DNA of 64,000 bases from Methanobrevibacter sp. UBA412 (GCA_002495685.1 DAGJ01000021.1:257601-321600), one strand, 5' to 3'; shown: positions 8,406 to 18,065, counted from the first letter of the stretch. Numbers and translations are program-made. The notes: generated by a model from the letters alone, not told the origin.

Positions 8406-8408
8406 TGT

Positions 8409-8482
<74 letters not shown>

Positions 8483-8551
8483 TTCTTTATTATCTAATTT
8501 TTTTATTAATAACTTAATTATATAAGTTATTTTTTTTAAATTTTAATTATT

Positions 8552-8693
8552 GCTTTTTTATTTAAAAATAGTTAAAAAGAGAAATAGTATTTAATTTTTA
8601 TATTTTGGTTTTTTATCAAATAGCTTTTTTATTTAAAAATAGTTAAAAAGAGAAATAGTATTTAATTTTTATATTTTGGTTTTTTATCAAATA
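8552..8693. repeat. 71-bp exact tandem duplication at the 3' end of deoC
   Basis: Bases 8552-8622 and 8623-8693 are identical, unit GCTTTTTTATTTAAAAATAG... to ...TTTTTATCAAATA. The copy nearer the gene contains the last ten codons and the stop of deoC (stop at 8662-8664); the outer copy is a non-coding echo of them. Exact identity over 71 bases in a region that is mostly non-coding indicates a recent duplication, or an assembly artefact. Confidence 0.9.
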
Positions 8694-9414
8694 TTCCAGG
8701 GGCATTTTTTTCAGTATTAGAACTTGATAATTTTAATTGATCAATAATTTTTGGTCCTGAAGAAGTACCTATTCTATCTGCTCCTGCAGCTATTACTCTG
8801 TTTAGTGTTTTGAAATTATTTATTCCACCTGATGCTTTAATTTGTTTTGATGGGGCATATTTTCTTATTATTGTTAAGTAGGTTACTAATTCGTTAAATT
8901 TACATGCTCCACTAAATCCGGTATTTGTTTTAATAAAATCTGCATTAGTTTTTTCGATTGTTTTTGATATTTCTTTTATTTCAGTTTCATCGATTAATGT
9001 TAATTCTATTATTACTTTTAATATATGGTCCCCAATAGCTTCTTTAACAGCATTTATATCCTCTTGAATTAGTTTGTAATCTTTATTTTTTAGAGCAGGA
9101 ATATTTGTTACCATATCTATTTCATCTGCACCATTTATTATTGCTTGTTTTGCTTCAGTTACTTTAGATGTTGTTGTTCCAAATCCTAATGGGAAGTCAA
9201 TTACACTAACAATTTTTATATTTTCGTTTTTTAGTTTTTCGGATACATATTTTATATATGTTGGTCCTACTACAACTGCATAAAATCCATATTTTTTTGC
9301 TGTTTCTATGAATTCATCTATTCCTTTTATAGATGCAGTATTGTCTAAAAATGCATAATCAATGTATTTAGCTATTTCATCTTCAGTTTTTAATCGTAAT
9401 AGGTTGTTTTCCAT
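8662..9414 (-). CDS. deoC: Deoxyribose-phosphate aldolase
   Basis: 250 residues. Class I aldolase that splits 2-deoxyribose 5-phosphate into glyceraldehyde 3-phosphate and acetaldehyde, for deoxynucleoside salvage. The TIM-barrel landmarks are visible: YIDYAFLDNTA at the N-terminus (usually DHTLL/A), VIDFPLGFGTT, GADEIDMVTN, the Schiff-base lysine in ADFIKTNTGF, and IKASGGI with the second lysine, then GADRIGTSSG for phosphate binding. The C-terminus GIFDKKPKYKN lies inside the 71-bp duplication. It stands alone on the minus strand between the tRNA pair and elp3. Confidence 0.9.
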   Translation of the reverse strand: MENNLLRLKTEDEIAKYIDYAFLDNTASIKGIDEFIETAKKYGFYAVVVGPTYIKYVSEKLKNENIKIVSVIDFPLGFGTTTSKVTEAKQAIINGADEIDMVTNIPALKNKDYKLIQEDINAVKEAIGDHILKVIIELTLIDETEIKEISKTIEKTNADFIKTNTGFSGACKFNELVTYLTIIRKYAPSKQIKASGGINNFKTLNRVIAAGADRIGTSSGPKIIDQLKLSSSNTEKNAPGIFDKKPKYKN

Positions 9415-9520
9415 TTTTTCACTTTCTTTTTTCTAATGTTTTTTATATTACTTATTGTTAGTAACTACACTAACATATTTATTTGTATATTATATAAATA
9501 TTTTCTTTAAATCATAAATA

Positions 9521-11191
9521 TTAAATTAATTTTTTTGCCATGTAAGGACCTTTAGGTTCATAACCAAATTTCCGATAATAGTTTCTAGCACCTATACCAC
9601 TTGTAACAATAAGTTCATTTTTTCCTTTATCAATACATAACTCTTCTGCACGCTTAATTAAACGCTCACCAAAACCATTATGTTGTCCAATTTTATTAGC
9701 TTTCTCTCCAATTTTTAACATGTTCCCATAAACATGAAGTTCTCTTAAAAGTGCACTATCTTCACCAATCTCACTACGATGAACCTTATTAGAAGGCATA
9801 CGTAAACGTAAGAAACCAGCTAAACTTTCTTCATTATTATCTTCAAATGATAAAAATGTTTCTTCACCCTCAACAGCAGTATAACTTTCTTCAAACAATC
9901 TAAAATCTTCAAAATCATAATTTTTATCTTTATGACCAATTTCTCTGCAACGAATACATTTACAATTAATACCTTCCTCATCTAATCTATTATAAACTAA
10001 CTCTCCTAAATTAGATTTTTTAACACCTGCTTCAATAAGCGTAGAAGGAATATCTCTTTGAATACGCATAGTACGAACCCATTTTGGAAGAATCTTCTTA
10101 ATTTCAACAATTAATTCAACAGCTTCTTCATCAGTATAAGGTTCATAACCACCATCTTTCCAAAGATCATACAATTCACTACCTTTAGTTACAAGGCAAG
10201 GATAAATTTTTAACATATCAGGTTTGTAAGAATCATTTGTAAAAACCGTTTTAAACATTTCAAGATCTTCTTTTTGTCTTTGGAACAAACCAGGCATTAA
10301 ATGCATGGCAACTTTTAAACCAGAATCTCTTAAAACACGATTAGCTTCAATTGAATCTTTTACACTATGTCCTCGTTTCATTTTTTTATAAATTTCATCA
10401 TGTATTGTTTGAACTCCAATTTCAACTCTAGTAGCACCCATATTTAACATTCGATCTACATGTTCTTTTTTACACCAATCCGGTCTAGTTTCAAAAGTCA
10501 TCCCAACACAACGAACCTTTGAAATTTCATTAGCTTTTTGAACATCTTCTAAAATAACATAATCAGTAGGAGCAAAAGTCTTTAAAATATTATTAGAATA
10601 TAAAGGATCTTCTTTAATAATATCTTTTGTAATATCTTTTAATTTCATACCCTTTTCAATATTTTTAAGCACAATACCAAAATCTACCATTGCTTTTAAA
10701 CATTGAGAGACAAACCAAGTTTGATAAGATAAATCTGTAGATGGAAATGTTCCACCCATTATAATTAGTTCAATTTTGTCTACTGGATGTCCTATACTAT
10801 ATAATTGTTTGATTCGATTAAATGTTTGGATATATGGATGATACTCATACATTCTACCTCTAAGCGCAGCTGGTTCTTCACCTGTGTAACTTGGTGGGGC
10901 AATATCACTTTTTGGACAGTAAAAACATCTTCCATGCGGACATTCATGAGGATGACACATTACAGCTACAACAGCAACTCCTGAAAGAGTTCTAGAAGGT
11001 TTTTTTCTTAATAAACCACTAATACTTCCTTTTTCTTCTATTGTTGCTGTTTCAAGGATATCTGCATTACTCATGAATTTGTTTAGTTTTAAATCTCTGC
11101 AAAGTTGTCTTTTTTCAACTTCTAAATCACGTCGAGTTTTAATTTTCCCATTTTTTATGTCCTCAATAATTATTCGACAAGCTTCTTCCAT
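9521..11191 (-). CDS. elp3: tRNA uridine-34 carboxymethyl-modifying enzyme, Elp3
   Basis: 556 residues. Archaeal Elp3 acts alone, without the other Elongator subunits, to build the cm5U group on tRNA U34 from acetyl-CoA using SAM radical chemistry. The N-terminal helical tRNA-binding region is followed by the radical SAM domain with C79, C84, C89 and C92 in [21 protein letters not shown], and ETRPDWC; the C-terminal GNAT domain carries [22 protein letters not shown] near residue 400 gives the linker zinc site. ATG at 11191 is preceded by a GGAGAA ribosome-binding site on the minus strand. Confidence 0.93.
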   Translation of the reverse strand: MEEACRIIIEDIKNGKIKTRRDLEVEKRQLCRDLKLNKFMSNADILETATIEEKGSISGLLRKKPSRTLSGVAVVAVMCHPHECPHGRCFYCPKSDIAPPSYTGEEPAALRGRMYEYHPYIQTFNRIKQLYSIGHPVDKIELIIMGGTFPSTDLSYQTWFVSQCLKAMVDFGIVLKNIEKGMKLKDITKDIIKEDPLYSNNILKTFAPTDYVILEDVQKANEISKVRCVGMTFETRPDWCKKEHVDRMLNMGATRVEIGVQTIHDEIYKKMKRGHSVKDSIEANRVLRDSGLKVAMHLMPGLFQRQKEDLEMFKTVFTNDSYKPDMLKIYPCLVTKGSELYDLWKDGGYEPYTDEEAVELIVEIKKILPKWVRTMRIQRDIPSTLIEAGVKKSNLGELVYNRLDEEGINCKCIRCREIGHKDKNYDFEDFRLFEESYTAVEGEETFLSFEDNNEESLAGFLRLRMPSNKVHRSEIGEDSALLRELHVYGNMLKIGEKANKIGQHNGFGERLIKRAEELCIDKGKNELIVTSGIGARNYYRKFGYEPKGPYMAKKLI

Positions 11192-11326
11192 ATAATTTAT
11201 TCTCCAAAAATTTATAAAAATTAATTAATAAATCAGTTAGATTTATATATTTTTTCATACTATAATTTTTATATCTATAATATTAAATAATTGTTTTATA
11301 TATTAATAAAATATGAGGTTAAAAAA

Positions 11327-11635
11327 ATGAGAGTAAAAAAACTTTTAGGAATGCTTGCTTTAGATGTTAATGCTAAAGAAATAGGAAAAATCAGTGATTT
11401 AGATTTTGATTCAGAAACTGGAAAAATTAATCAAATTGCAGTTACATTAAAAAAGAATATATTATCTAATGATGAATTATTATTTGATTATGCTGAAATT
11501 AAGAGCGTTGGAGATTATGTTTTATTAGATACTACAGTAACTAAAGAAAACCCAACTGTCGAAGTAGATCCAGAATCTGAAACTGAATCTCAAAAAGAAT
11601 CAGAACAAGAAACTGAAAAAGTAAACTTAGATTAA
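11327..11635 (+). CDS. PRC-barrel domain protein
   Basis: 102 residues. Residues 1-75 form one PRC-barrel (LLGMLALDVNAKEIGKISDL, then DFDSETGKINQIAVTL and LFDYAEIKSVGDYVLLD), followed by an acidic Glu/Ser/Gln-rich tail of about 25 residues. PRC-barrels are small beta-barrel adaptor domains; in archaea some (CdpB) bind SepF at the division ring, so a role in division is possible but is inference. The ATG at 11327 follows GAGGT at 11315-11319; an in-frame TTG at 11291 has no ribosome-binding site. The DUF2098-like gene follows 36 bases after the stop. Confidence 0.8.
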   Translation: MRVKKLLGMLALDVNAKEIGKISDLDFDSETGKINQIAVTLKKNILSNDELLFDYAEIKSVGDYVLLDTTVTKENPTVEVDPESETESQKESEQETEKVNLD

Positions 11636-11671
11636 GATTAAATCTTTTATTAAATAGGAGTGTTTGAAAAA

Positions 11672-11974
11672 ATGGAAGCATGTGACATACGTGGAGAAAC
11701 TGTTTCTATTGGTTCTTATGCACGTTATGGTGGAACAGGGACAGTAGGTCAAGTTTCTGATATAAAAACAGAAAATAATTCCACTTGGGCAAAATTTAAT
11801 GAAAATTCTTTATGGTACTCTTTAGACACTATAGAAGTAATTAATAAAGATGATATTAAAAAATATGCTCATGATGATAAAAATAGAGTAGAAAAAGTTA
11901 AAGATTTGAAGAATAATGTTAAAGAAGACGCTGTAGCTAATGCTATGGATGTTGATGCTTGTGGAGCAGGTTAA
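11672..11974 (+). CDS. DUF2098-like methanogen protein
   Basis: 100 residues beginning MEACDIRGETVSIGSYARYG, with a beta-rich core containing GTGTVGQVSDI, WAKFNENSLWYSLDTIEVI, then a lysine- and aspartate-rich tail ending VDACGAG. The core resembles the small DUF2098 proteins known mainly from methanogens; no function is established. The ATG at 11672 is chosen because the in-frame GTG at 11660 overlaps the ribosome-binding site TAGGAGTG. Close spacing after the PRC-barrel gene suggests an operon. Confidence 0.65.
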   Translation: MEACDIRGETVSIGSYARYGGTGTVGQVSDIKTENNSTWAKFNENSLWYSLDTIEVINKDDIKKYAHDDKNRVEKVKDLKNNVKEDAVANAMDVDACGAG

Positions 11975-12111
11975 TTTTTTATTCAAATTTTAATAATTTT
12001 TTTACTACTTTTTTTAAAATTTTTTTAGACTTAAATAATAATATTTATCTTTTAAACCTTACATAATATAAAATGTTTATAAATATTTTAAATTTGTGAG
12101 GTGAAAATATT

Positions 12112-12612
12112 ATGCAAAATAGACAAATTGTAGGAATTATTGCAGTTATATTAGGTATTCTTGTAATGGTTTTCCCATATGTAAGTACTATGTTAATGTC
12201 ATTTTTAGCAGGTTTTAGTTTACTTATTTTAGGTTTATACTTCATTATTGGAGGAGCTGACTTATGGGGTTTTTCTAAAGGAATATCTGCGACATATATA
12301 ATTTTAGGGATTATCGGATTTATTTTTGGAATTATTTTAATAGGTAATTTAAATTTATTTGGTGATCTAATTGGATTATACTTCTATATTATTGGAATAA
12401 TGTTAATAATCGCTGGTATTTTAAGTTTATTTGCTAGAGTCCATCCTATTACTAAGGGTTCTGCAATTGTAATGTTAATTTTAGGGATTATTACAATAAT
12501 TTTAGGTGTATTCTCCATGGCAAGTCCACTTTATGTAGCTATTATTTTAGGAGTAGCATTAATCGTTGATGGTATTGCTATTTACTTAAATGGAGATGAA
12601 TTTATAGGATAA
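12112..12612 (+). CDS. DUF308/HdeD-like integral membrane protein
   Basis: 166 residues, almost entirely hydrophobic, with about six membrane segments arranged as hairpin pairs separated by short glycine-rich turns, as in HdeD-type proteins (DUF308). In bacteria HdeD is linked to acid resistance; in archaea the role is not known. GAGGTGAAAAT before the ATG is a good ribosome-binding site. The gene ends inside a hairpin followed by ten T, so it is transcribed separately from the next gene. Confidence 0.78.
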   Translation: MQNRQIVGIIAVILGILVMVFPYVSTMLMSFLAGFSLLILGLYFIIGGADLWGFSKGISATYIILGIIGFIFGIILIGNLNLFGDLIGLYFYIIGIMLIIAGILSLFARVHPITKGSAIVMLILGIITIILGVFSMASPLYVAIILGVALIVDGIAIYLNGDEFIG

Positions 12613-12643
12613 AACATTTTTTAAGTTTTATCCTTTTTTTTTT
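12607..12643 (+). terminator. Hairpin plus T10 terminator of the DUF308-like gene
   Basis: GGATAAAAC (12607-12615, overlapping the stop codon) pairs with GTTTTATCC (12625-12633) and is followed directly by ten T. A clear intrinsic-type terminator. Confidence 0.8.
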
Positions 12644-12745
12644 AAAAAATAGATCTGTTCGCATAATAACAAATTATATATATTTTAAAAAATATATTAT
12701 AATATAAAGATTTTATCCAAAAAAATCTTTAGGAGTTAAAATAAA

Positions 12746-13054
12746 ATGAAAAGTAAAATATTAATTTTGTTGGTATTTATTGCAGCAATAGGATTACTCA
12801 TAATTTCTCCAGCATCTGCACAAGATGTATCAATTGCAAAATCACCAGATAACGGTGCAATAATGGGATCTTGTCAATGTAATGATCATTGTTTAAATTC
12901 AGGACAATTTTTAGACATTAACTGTTCCAATCAGAATGGGGCAGATATAAACACAACTAAAACTTATTGTAACACAGTTTATAATTACCCACAAGATTAT
13001 CCTATGGACCATTACATACCATACAACTATCAACAAAATCAAAAAATAGATTAA
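12746..13054 (+). CDS. Small secreted cysteine-rich protein
   Basis: 102 residues. Residues 1-25 are a classical signal peptide: KSK, a hydrophobic core, and SPASA-Q with cleavage likely after A25. The mature part of about 77 residues has five cysteines (C43, C45, C49, C60, C75) in the pattern CQCNDHC...C...C, and a Tyr/Gln/Asn/Pro-rich C-terminus. No known domain recognised. AGGAGT precedes the ATG, and a strong hairpin lies just downstream, so it is a separate transcription unit. Function unknown; an extracellular metal- or disulfide-containing peptide is possible. Confidence 0.7.
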   Translation: MKSKILILLVFIAAIGLLIISPASAQDVSIAKSPDNGAIMGSCQCNDHCLNSGQFLDINCSNQNGADINTTKTYCNTVYNYPQDYPMDHYIPYNYQQNQKID

Positions 13055-13063
13055 ATTAAATAA

Positions 13064-13092
13064 AGTTTTTAGAAAAAAATTTTCTAAAAACT
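13064..13092. terminator. 13-bp perfect hairpin between convergent genes
   Basis: AGTTTTTAGAAAA (13064-13076) and TTTTCTAAAAACT (13080-13092) pair perfectly around a three-base loop. It sits between the stop of the secreted-protein gene and the stop of hel308, which point at each other, and is symmetric, so it probably ends both transcripts. Confidence 0.75.
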
Positions 13093-13103
13093 ATTTTATT
13101 TCT

Positions 13104-15173
13104 TTATAATTCACTAAATTCATGAATTTTTTTAGCTAAAGTAGGGCCAATACCCTCAACTTTTTGTAATTCTTTTTCACTAACAAATCTTAAATCTTCA
13201 CCGAATATATCAACTAAGCTTCTAGCACGTTTTCTACCTAATCTTTTAACACCTAAAACTAAAGGAATAAGATCCTCTTTGATACCATAATACAATCTTG
13301 CAGATAAAATATCTAAATCTTTGCTAAAATTATATTTTCCTAAAACTTCTAAAGTGTTTTTTGTAAAACGAACAAGCATACTAGCTTCATACGCAGAACG
13401 TCGAGTACTTGCACTATAAACATGATAAGCATTTTCAATTTGAAATTCATTTTTTTCATTAATCCATTCAACTAAACTTACACAAGTTGCTTCAGGATTA
13501 CCAATATCAACAGCAAATAATCCTAAACTAGATAATTTTTCACGTACAGGATCTTTACTTTTTCTACCTTTAAAAGAAATCAATGGTAAATCTGGAGTTT
13601 CTGATAATGCATAAATAAGTTCATAAGAATTAAATTCTTCAATATGAGAAGCATATTCCTTAATTTTAACAGCAGTTTCAACAGCATAATTAGACTTAGC
13701 AATTAAATTACCAAAATCAGTGGCTTTTAAACCATTAGGAGTAGCCATTAAAATACCATTTTGTAATAGGAACTCTAAAGAAGATTGTATCTCAAATTGT
13801 AAACTATCTGAAGCAAAAAGACTCATACTAGGATTATTTTTCATTTGAAATCCATAAAAAGTCATTTCAAAAAATTCCTGTAACTCGTCGGGTGTTTTAG
13901 ATAAATTTGATGCAACTTGGGAAATTATTTGTTTAAGCACAGCATCTTTATTTTCGATTAATTTAGAGTTAGTATGTTCTACTAATCCATGAACATATCT
14001 TTCCTCTAAATCCATAGCTTCATCCATTGATTTAGCAATTAAATATGAGTATCCAACAGTATCATATTGAGGTCTACCTGCTCTACCTGACATTTGCAAG
14101 TAATCAAATACAGGAATATTTTGCGGCCCTCTAGATGTCCAACGAGTATAATCTCTTATTGCAACATATTTACTTGGTAAATTCACACCATACATTAAAC
14201 TAGGTGTTGCTGCAATCATTAAAATATTTCCAGCTCTAAATTCATCTTCAATAATCTCTTTTTGCTCATTAAATAAACCTGCATGATGAAATACAGCCCC
14301 ATTTTCTGCAGCTTCAGCTAAACGAACACAAGTACTTGTAGGTTTAGATCCTTTCTTTTTAGGAACATCTAATAATTCATCAGCTACTTTCTTGAATTTT
14401 GCTTTCTGAGTTTTAGAAATTTTTTTCTTCATTTTCCCAGACACATAAGTAGCTAAACTTTCAGTAAATCTTCTAGTTGAAACAAAACTTAATGCTTGTG
14501 AATTTTCTTCTAATGATTTTTCTATTATTTTAACTATGACATCATTCTTATTTTTAGTATTAAACATTTCAGTATTTAATACCTCTTTATTTAATGGTAC
14601 AGGACGATAATCATGTTCAATTACTTTTGCATTTAACCATCCTTCAATTTCATCCATATTCTCTAAAGTTGCAGATAATGCAATAATACGAAGATTTGGA
14701 TTAATTTTTTTAGCTCTAGTGATTGCACATTCTAAAGTCGGACCTCTTGAAAATTCCCCTATCATATGGAATTCATCAATAATAATTGTATCCACTTCTC
14801 GAAGTGTGTTCCAAGAAAAACGAGTTAAAGCATCAAATGATTCAAAAACCATTACAGATAAATCTGAACTTCTAGGACTTCTACCAATTGTAATACCATG
14901 TTTTTCAAATTTTTTAAATTCTTTAATTTTTTCATTTTGTATAGAAATTAATGGAGCAGCATAAACTGCTTTGCCTCCATTTAATATGGTTTTTAATGCA
15001 GCCATAACTCCTAAAACAGTTTTACCACTAGCTGTGGGAATAGCTATAATCGTATTTTCTTTATCATCCAAATATCCAGATTCAATAACTGCTTTTTGTG
15101 CAGGATTAAATTCTTTAATATAAGGATAACAATCTTCAAGTATTTCTTTAATGTTTTCTGGAATATTTTCCAT
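13104..15173 (-). CDS. hel308: Ski2-type DNA helicase Hel308
   Basis: 689 residues, family length. ATP-dependent 3'-5' DNA helicase that acts at stalled forks. Two RecA domains with Walker A PTASGKT (about residues 45-51), DEFH Walker B near 137-140, LSATLEN motif III and the QMSGRAGRP motif VI near 356-364. These are followed by a winged helix, the ratchet helical domain and a C-terminal helix-hairpin-helix (KVEGIGPTLAKKI). DEFH replaces the more common DEIH, a conservative change. A TTAATTTTCT-rich spacer separates it from moaC on the same strand. Confidence 0.88.
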   Translation of the reverse strand: MENIPENIKEILEDCYPYIKEFNPAQKAVIESGYLDDKENTIIAIPTASGKTVLGVMAALKTILNGGKAVYAAPLISIQNEKIKEFKKFEKHGITIGRSPRSSDLSVMVFESFDALTRFSWNTLREVDTIIIDEFHMIGEFSRGPTLECAITRAKKINPNLRIIALSATLENMDEIEGWLNAKVIEHDYRPVPLNKEVLNTEMFNTKNKNDVIVKIIEKSLEENSQALSFVSTRRFTESLATYVSGKMKKKISKTQKAKFKKVADELLDVPKKKGSKPTSTCVRLAEAAENGAVFHHAGLFNEQKEIIEDEFRAGNILMIAATPSLMYGVNLPSKYVAIRDYTRWTSRGPQNIPVFDYLQMSGRAGRPQYDTVGYSYLIAKSMDEAMDLEERYVHGLVEHTNSKLIENKDAVLKQIISQVASNLSKTPDELQEFFEMTFYGFQMKNNPSMSLFASDSLQFEIQSSLEFLLQNGILMATPNGLKATDFGNLIAKSNYAVETAVKIKEYASHIEEFNSYELIYALSETPDLPLISFKGRKSKDPVREKLSSLGLFAVDIGNPEATCVSLVEWINEKNEFQIENAYHVYSASTRRSAYEASMLVRFTKNTLEVLGKYNFSKDLDILSARLYYGIKEDLIPLVLGVKRLGRKRARSLVDIFGEDLRFVSEKELQKVEGIGPTLAKKIHEFSEL

Positions 15174-15289
15174 TAATTTCTCTCCAAAAATAAAATTTTA
15201 ATAAATGTTTTTTCTAAATTTAGTATATTATAGGATTATATATTTTCTTTTTTCCTTAGCATGTGAAAAGTATTAAAATATATTTTTTA

Positions 15290-15760
15290 TTAAATTTTTT
15301 CCTTTTTTAATACACAGATATCACTAATTTTAGTATTAGGGTACTGACCATTTTCATCTTTTTCTACAGCTTTAACCATATCCCAAATTGTGAGTAAAAC
15401 CACACTAACACCAGTTATAGCCTCCATTTCAACACCAGTTTGCCCTGTAGTTTTAACACTAACAGTAGTACTAATCTCACTATCTTCAATATTAAAATTT
15501 ATTTCAATGCCACTGATACTTAACGGATGACATAAAGGTATTAAATTAGAAGTATTTTTAATAGCATTTATACCTGCAACTTGAGCAGTTGTTAATACAT
15601 TACCCTTTTTAATTTCAGCATTTTCAATCATTTTAATTGTACTTTTTTGAAGATGAATTTTACCAGTAGCTATAGCCATTCTTCTTTGTAATGGTTTATC
15701 TCCAACTTCAACCATATGAATCCCATCTTTAGTAAGATGAGTAAATTCTTTTTCTTTCAT
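15290..15760 (-). CDS. moaC: Cyclic pyranopterin monophosphate synthase
   Basis: 156 residues. MoaC converts the MoaA product to cyclic pyranopterin monophosphate in molybdopterin synthesis. Typical signatures are MVEVGDKP near 16-23, GNVLTTAQVAGINAIKNT, LIPLCHPLSISG with the catalytic His region, and TGVEMEAITGVSVVLLTIWDM(V/C)K with conserved Glu and Asp. No other mo genes are adjacent. The presence of this pathway is relevant for the identity of the organism, because M. stadtmanae is reported to lack it. Confidence 0.93.
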   Translation of the reverse strand: MKEKEFTHLTKDGIHMVEVGDKPLQRRMAIATGKIHLQKSTIKMIENAEIKKGNVLTTAQVAGINAIKNTSNLIPLCHPLSISGIEINFNIEDSEISTTVSVKTTGQTGVEMEAITGVSVVLLTIWDMVKAVEKDENGQYPNTKISDICVLKKEKI

Positions 15761-15833
15761 TTTAATTACCTATTATAACAAAATAAAAATTATTATTATA
15801 TTTCTTTAAAATTTATAAATAAAGTATAAATAT

Positions 15834-16931
15834 TTAATTTAATTCTTTGTATGGAATTTCAACTTTTGAAAAATCAAAAGATCTGTTTCTTGCATTAGAA
15901 GCAAATTTATTATATAAATTTTTATCATTTAAAAGTAAATCAATTTTTTCACTTAAATCATCACTATTATTAGGATTAATAAGCAAACCTACGTCATCCG
16001 TAATGATTTCACGAATTCCACCTACATTACTACCAATTATAGGTTTACCGCATGCTAAAGCCTCAATAAGAACTAAACCAAAACTTTCACTATAAGAAGG
16101 TAAAACTAACATATCACAACTAGGAATAATTTTTTCTATATCTCCACGAGCACCTAAAAAAATCACATCAGTTATACCTTCTTTTTTCACATAATCTTTT
16201 AAACTATTTAATAAAGGCCCACTACCTACAATGACTAATGTTGAATCATTATTTAATTTATTTTTAGCTTCAATAAGTGTTTTAACATTTTTCCTTTTAA
16301 TTATATTCCCTACAAATAAAATTATAGGTTTATCAGTATTTACATTATAATTATTTTTTAATTCATCTTTAAAATTATACTTAGTATTAGGTTTGAAACG
16401 TTCAATATCTACAGAATTCCAATTAATACTTAATTTATTTTCTAATCCTTTAATATTTGTTTTAAGAATTTCTTTTTTAAGTGCTTGGCTAACTGCTAAA
16501 ATATGATTAGCATTTTTTAAAACTCTTTTAATTATAGGGCGAATATAAAAATGTTTTGCATATAATTCAAACATATCTGACCCATGAGCAGTAACATAAG
16601 TTGTAATATTATTTTTTTTACCTACTTTAGTTGCAGCATAACCTGCAGGGAAAAGATAATGGCCATGAATAATATCAATATCTTTTTCATGAACTAATTT
16701 ATTTAAACTTTTTTGAGCATTAATACCAAATAATAATCCTCTAAGGCCTGGAATATTTATTCCTTTTGTCCCAATTACATGTATTCCATCAATATCTTTA
16801 ATATCTTTATGGGGATAAGTTATTACATAGACTTCATGGCCTTGTTTAACTAATTCTTTAGATAATGTATGAATATGGACTCCTACTCCCCCAATATGGG
16901 GAGGAAATTGACCAACCATTGCTATTTTCAT
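15834..16931 (-). CDS. GT4-family glycosyltransferase
   Basis: 365 residues with a GT-B fold. The N-terminal loop is PPHIGGVGVHIHTLSKEL; the C-terminal nucleotide-sugar site has FVGNIIKRKNVKTLIEA and the E-x7-E motif in SESFGLVLIEALACGKP. Such enzymes transfer an activated sugar to lipid, glycan or protein. Acceptor and sugar cannot be told from the sequence. It starts 31 bases after the end of cbiD (same strand), so the two could share a transcript, but the functions are unrelated. Confidence 0.85.
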   Translation of the reverse strand: MKIAMVGQFPPHIGGVGVHIHTLSKELVKQGHEVYVITYPHKDIKDIDGIHVIGTKGINIPGLRGLLFGINAQKSLNKLVHEKDIDIIHGHYLFPAGYAATKVGKKNNITTYVTAHGSDMFELYAKHFYIRPIIKRVLKNANHILAVSQALKKEILKTNIKGLENKLSINWNSVDIERFKPNTKYNFKDELKNNYNVNTDKPIILFVGNIIKRKNVKTLIEAKNKLNNDSTLVIVGSGPLLNSLKDYVKKEGITDVIFLGARGDIEKIIPSCDMLVLPSYSESFGLVLIEALACGKPIIGSNVGGIREIITDDVGLLINPNNSDDLSEKIDLLLNDKNLYNKFASNARNRSFDFSKVEIPYKELN

Positions 16932-16961
16932 TTATTAATCATCTCATAAAAAATTTTATAC

Positions 16962-18065
16962 TTATTTAATTAATTTATTATCATAATTTGTGTTTAAAAT
17001 ATTTCCTTCCATATCTACAATGATAACATTTAATTCTAAATCAAATCTATTTAAACATTTTCTTTTAATAGCATATACAATACTATTTAAAACTCTTGTA
17101 TCTAATTTTTCTTTTTTTAGAATATTTATAATTTCCTCAGTAGTTTTTGCCTCAAAAATTTTAACAATAACTTCTTTTTCACATCCAACTAATGCAGTAT
17201 GTGCAGCAAATATTTCACATCTACCATCAGCTACGGCATGTTTAGTGTTAAATATACCACCGGCTAGTTTAACAAGCTTACCAATATGTCCAAATAATGT
17301 AAAACTATTAATTCCTCTTTTTTTAGCTTCTTCAAACATAAATCCAATAAAATTTCCTGTTTGAATAATCTCCTCTTTTCTAATATTTAAATCTTTTAAT
17401 GCTAGTTTTTCACCAATATTACCTGGAACAAATACTAAATTTTCCACTTTTTCTGCAATAGCTACATCAATTTGAGTTACAATAGAATTTTTATAAGCAG
17501 TATTATCCATGGATCTTGCAATACCTGTAGTTCCAAGAATACTTATGCCATTAACGATTCCAAGACGTGGATTCATAGTTTTACTAGAAATTTCTTCTCC
17601 TTTAGGTATGCTTATTATAACTTTTGCAACTTTATTTGATGGTAAAATTTTTTCTAAATTTTCCTTAATCATTTTTTGAGGTATGGGATTTATTGCAGCT
17701 TCTCCTACTGGGATTTGCAAACCAGGTTTAGTAATTATTCCAACTCCTTTGCCTCCATAAATTTGAATATTTTCCTCAAATTGATCTGTTTTATCATATA
17801 ATTCTACAGTACTCACAATATCCAATCCTACAGTGACATCTGGATCATTATATGGATATTTCACACTTGAACTTTCAGCTTTATTCTTGGAAAGTAACTT
17901 ACAAGATTTAATTATAATGTTTAATGTTTTAATTGGAGTTATAATATCTACATTTTTAATATTAAGTTTTTGATTTAGAACCTTTTGTAAACTAGCTAGT
18001 GCTGTAGCTGTAGCTAAACTTCCGGTAGTTACTCCAGTTTTTATTTTGGCTTCTTTTTGAATCAT
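16962..18065 (-). CDS. cbiD: Cobalt-precorrin-5B C1-methyltransferase
   Basis: 367 residues. CbiD methylates C1 of cobalt-precorrin-5B in the anaerobic corrin pathway, needed for the B12-type cofactor of methyltransferases such as Mtr. The N-terminus KIKTGVTTGSLATATALA matches the family start (usually GYTTGTCAAAAAKA), and GGKGVGIITKPGLQIPVGEAAINP, LGTTGIARSMD and FGHIGKLVKLAGGIFNTKHAVADGR (read in part) are diagnostic. Another B12 gene, cbiP, lies at 25440-26990, so the pathway is scattered. Confidence 0.92.
   Translation of the reverse strand: MIQKEAKIKTGVTTGSLATATALASLQKVLNQKLNIKNVDIITPIKTLNIIIKSCKLLSKNKAESSSVKYPYNDPDVTVGLDIVSTVELYDKTDQFEENIQIYGGKGVGIITKPGLQIPVGEAAINPIPQKMIKENLEKILPSNKVAKVIISIPKGEEISSKTMNPRLGIVNGISILGTTGIARSMDNTAYKNSIVTQIDVAIAEKVENLVFVPGNIGEKLALKDLNIRKEEIIQTGNFIGFMFEEAKKRGINSFTLFGHIGKLVKLAGGIFNTKHAVADGRCEIFAAHTALVGCEKEVIVKIFEAKTTEEIINILKKEKLDTRVLNSIVYAIKRKCLNRFDLELNVIIVDMEGNILNTNYDNKLIK

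Noticed and set aside
8552..8693. The tandem repeat as the start of a CRISPR array
   Set aside because: Only two units of 71 bases without spacers, AT-rich, and no cas genes in the window.
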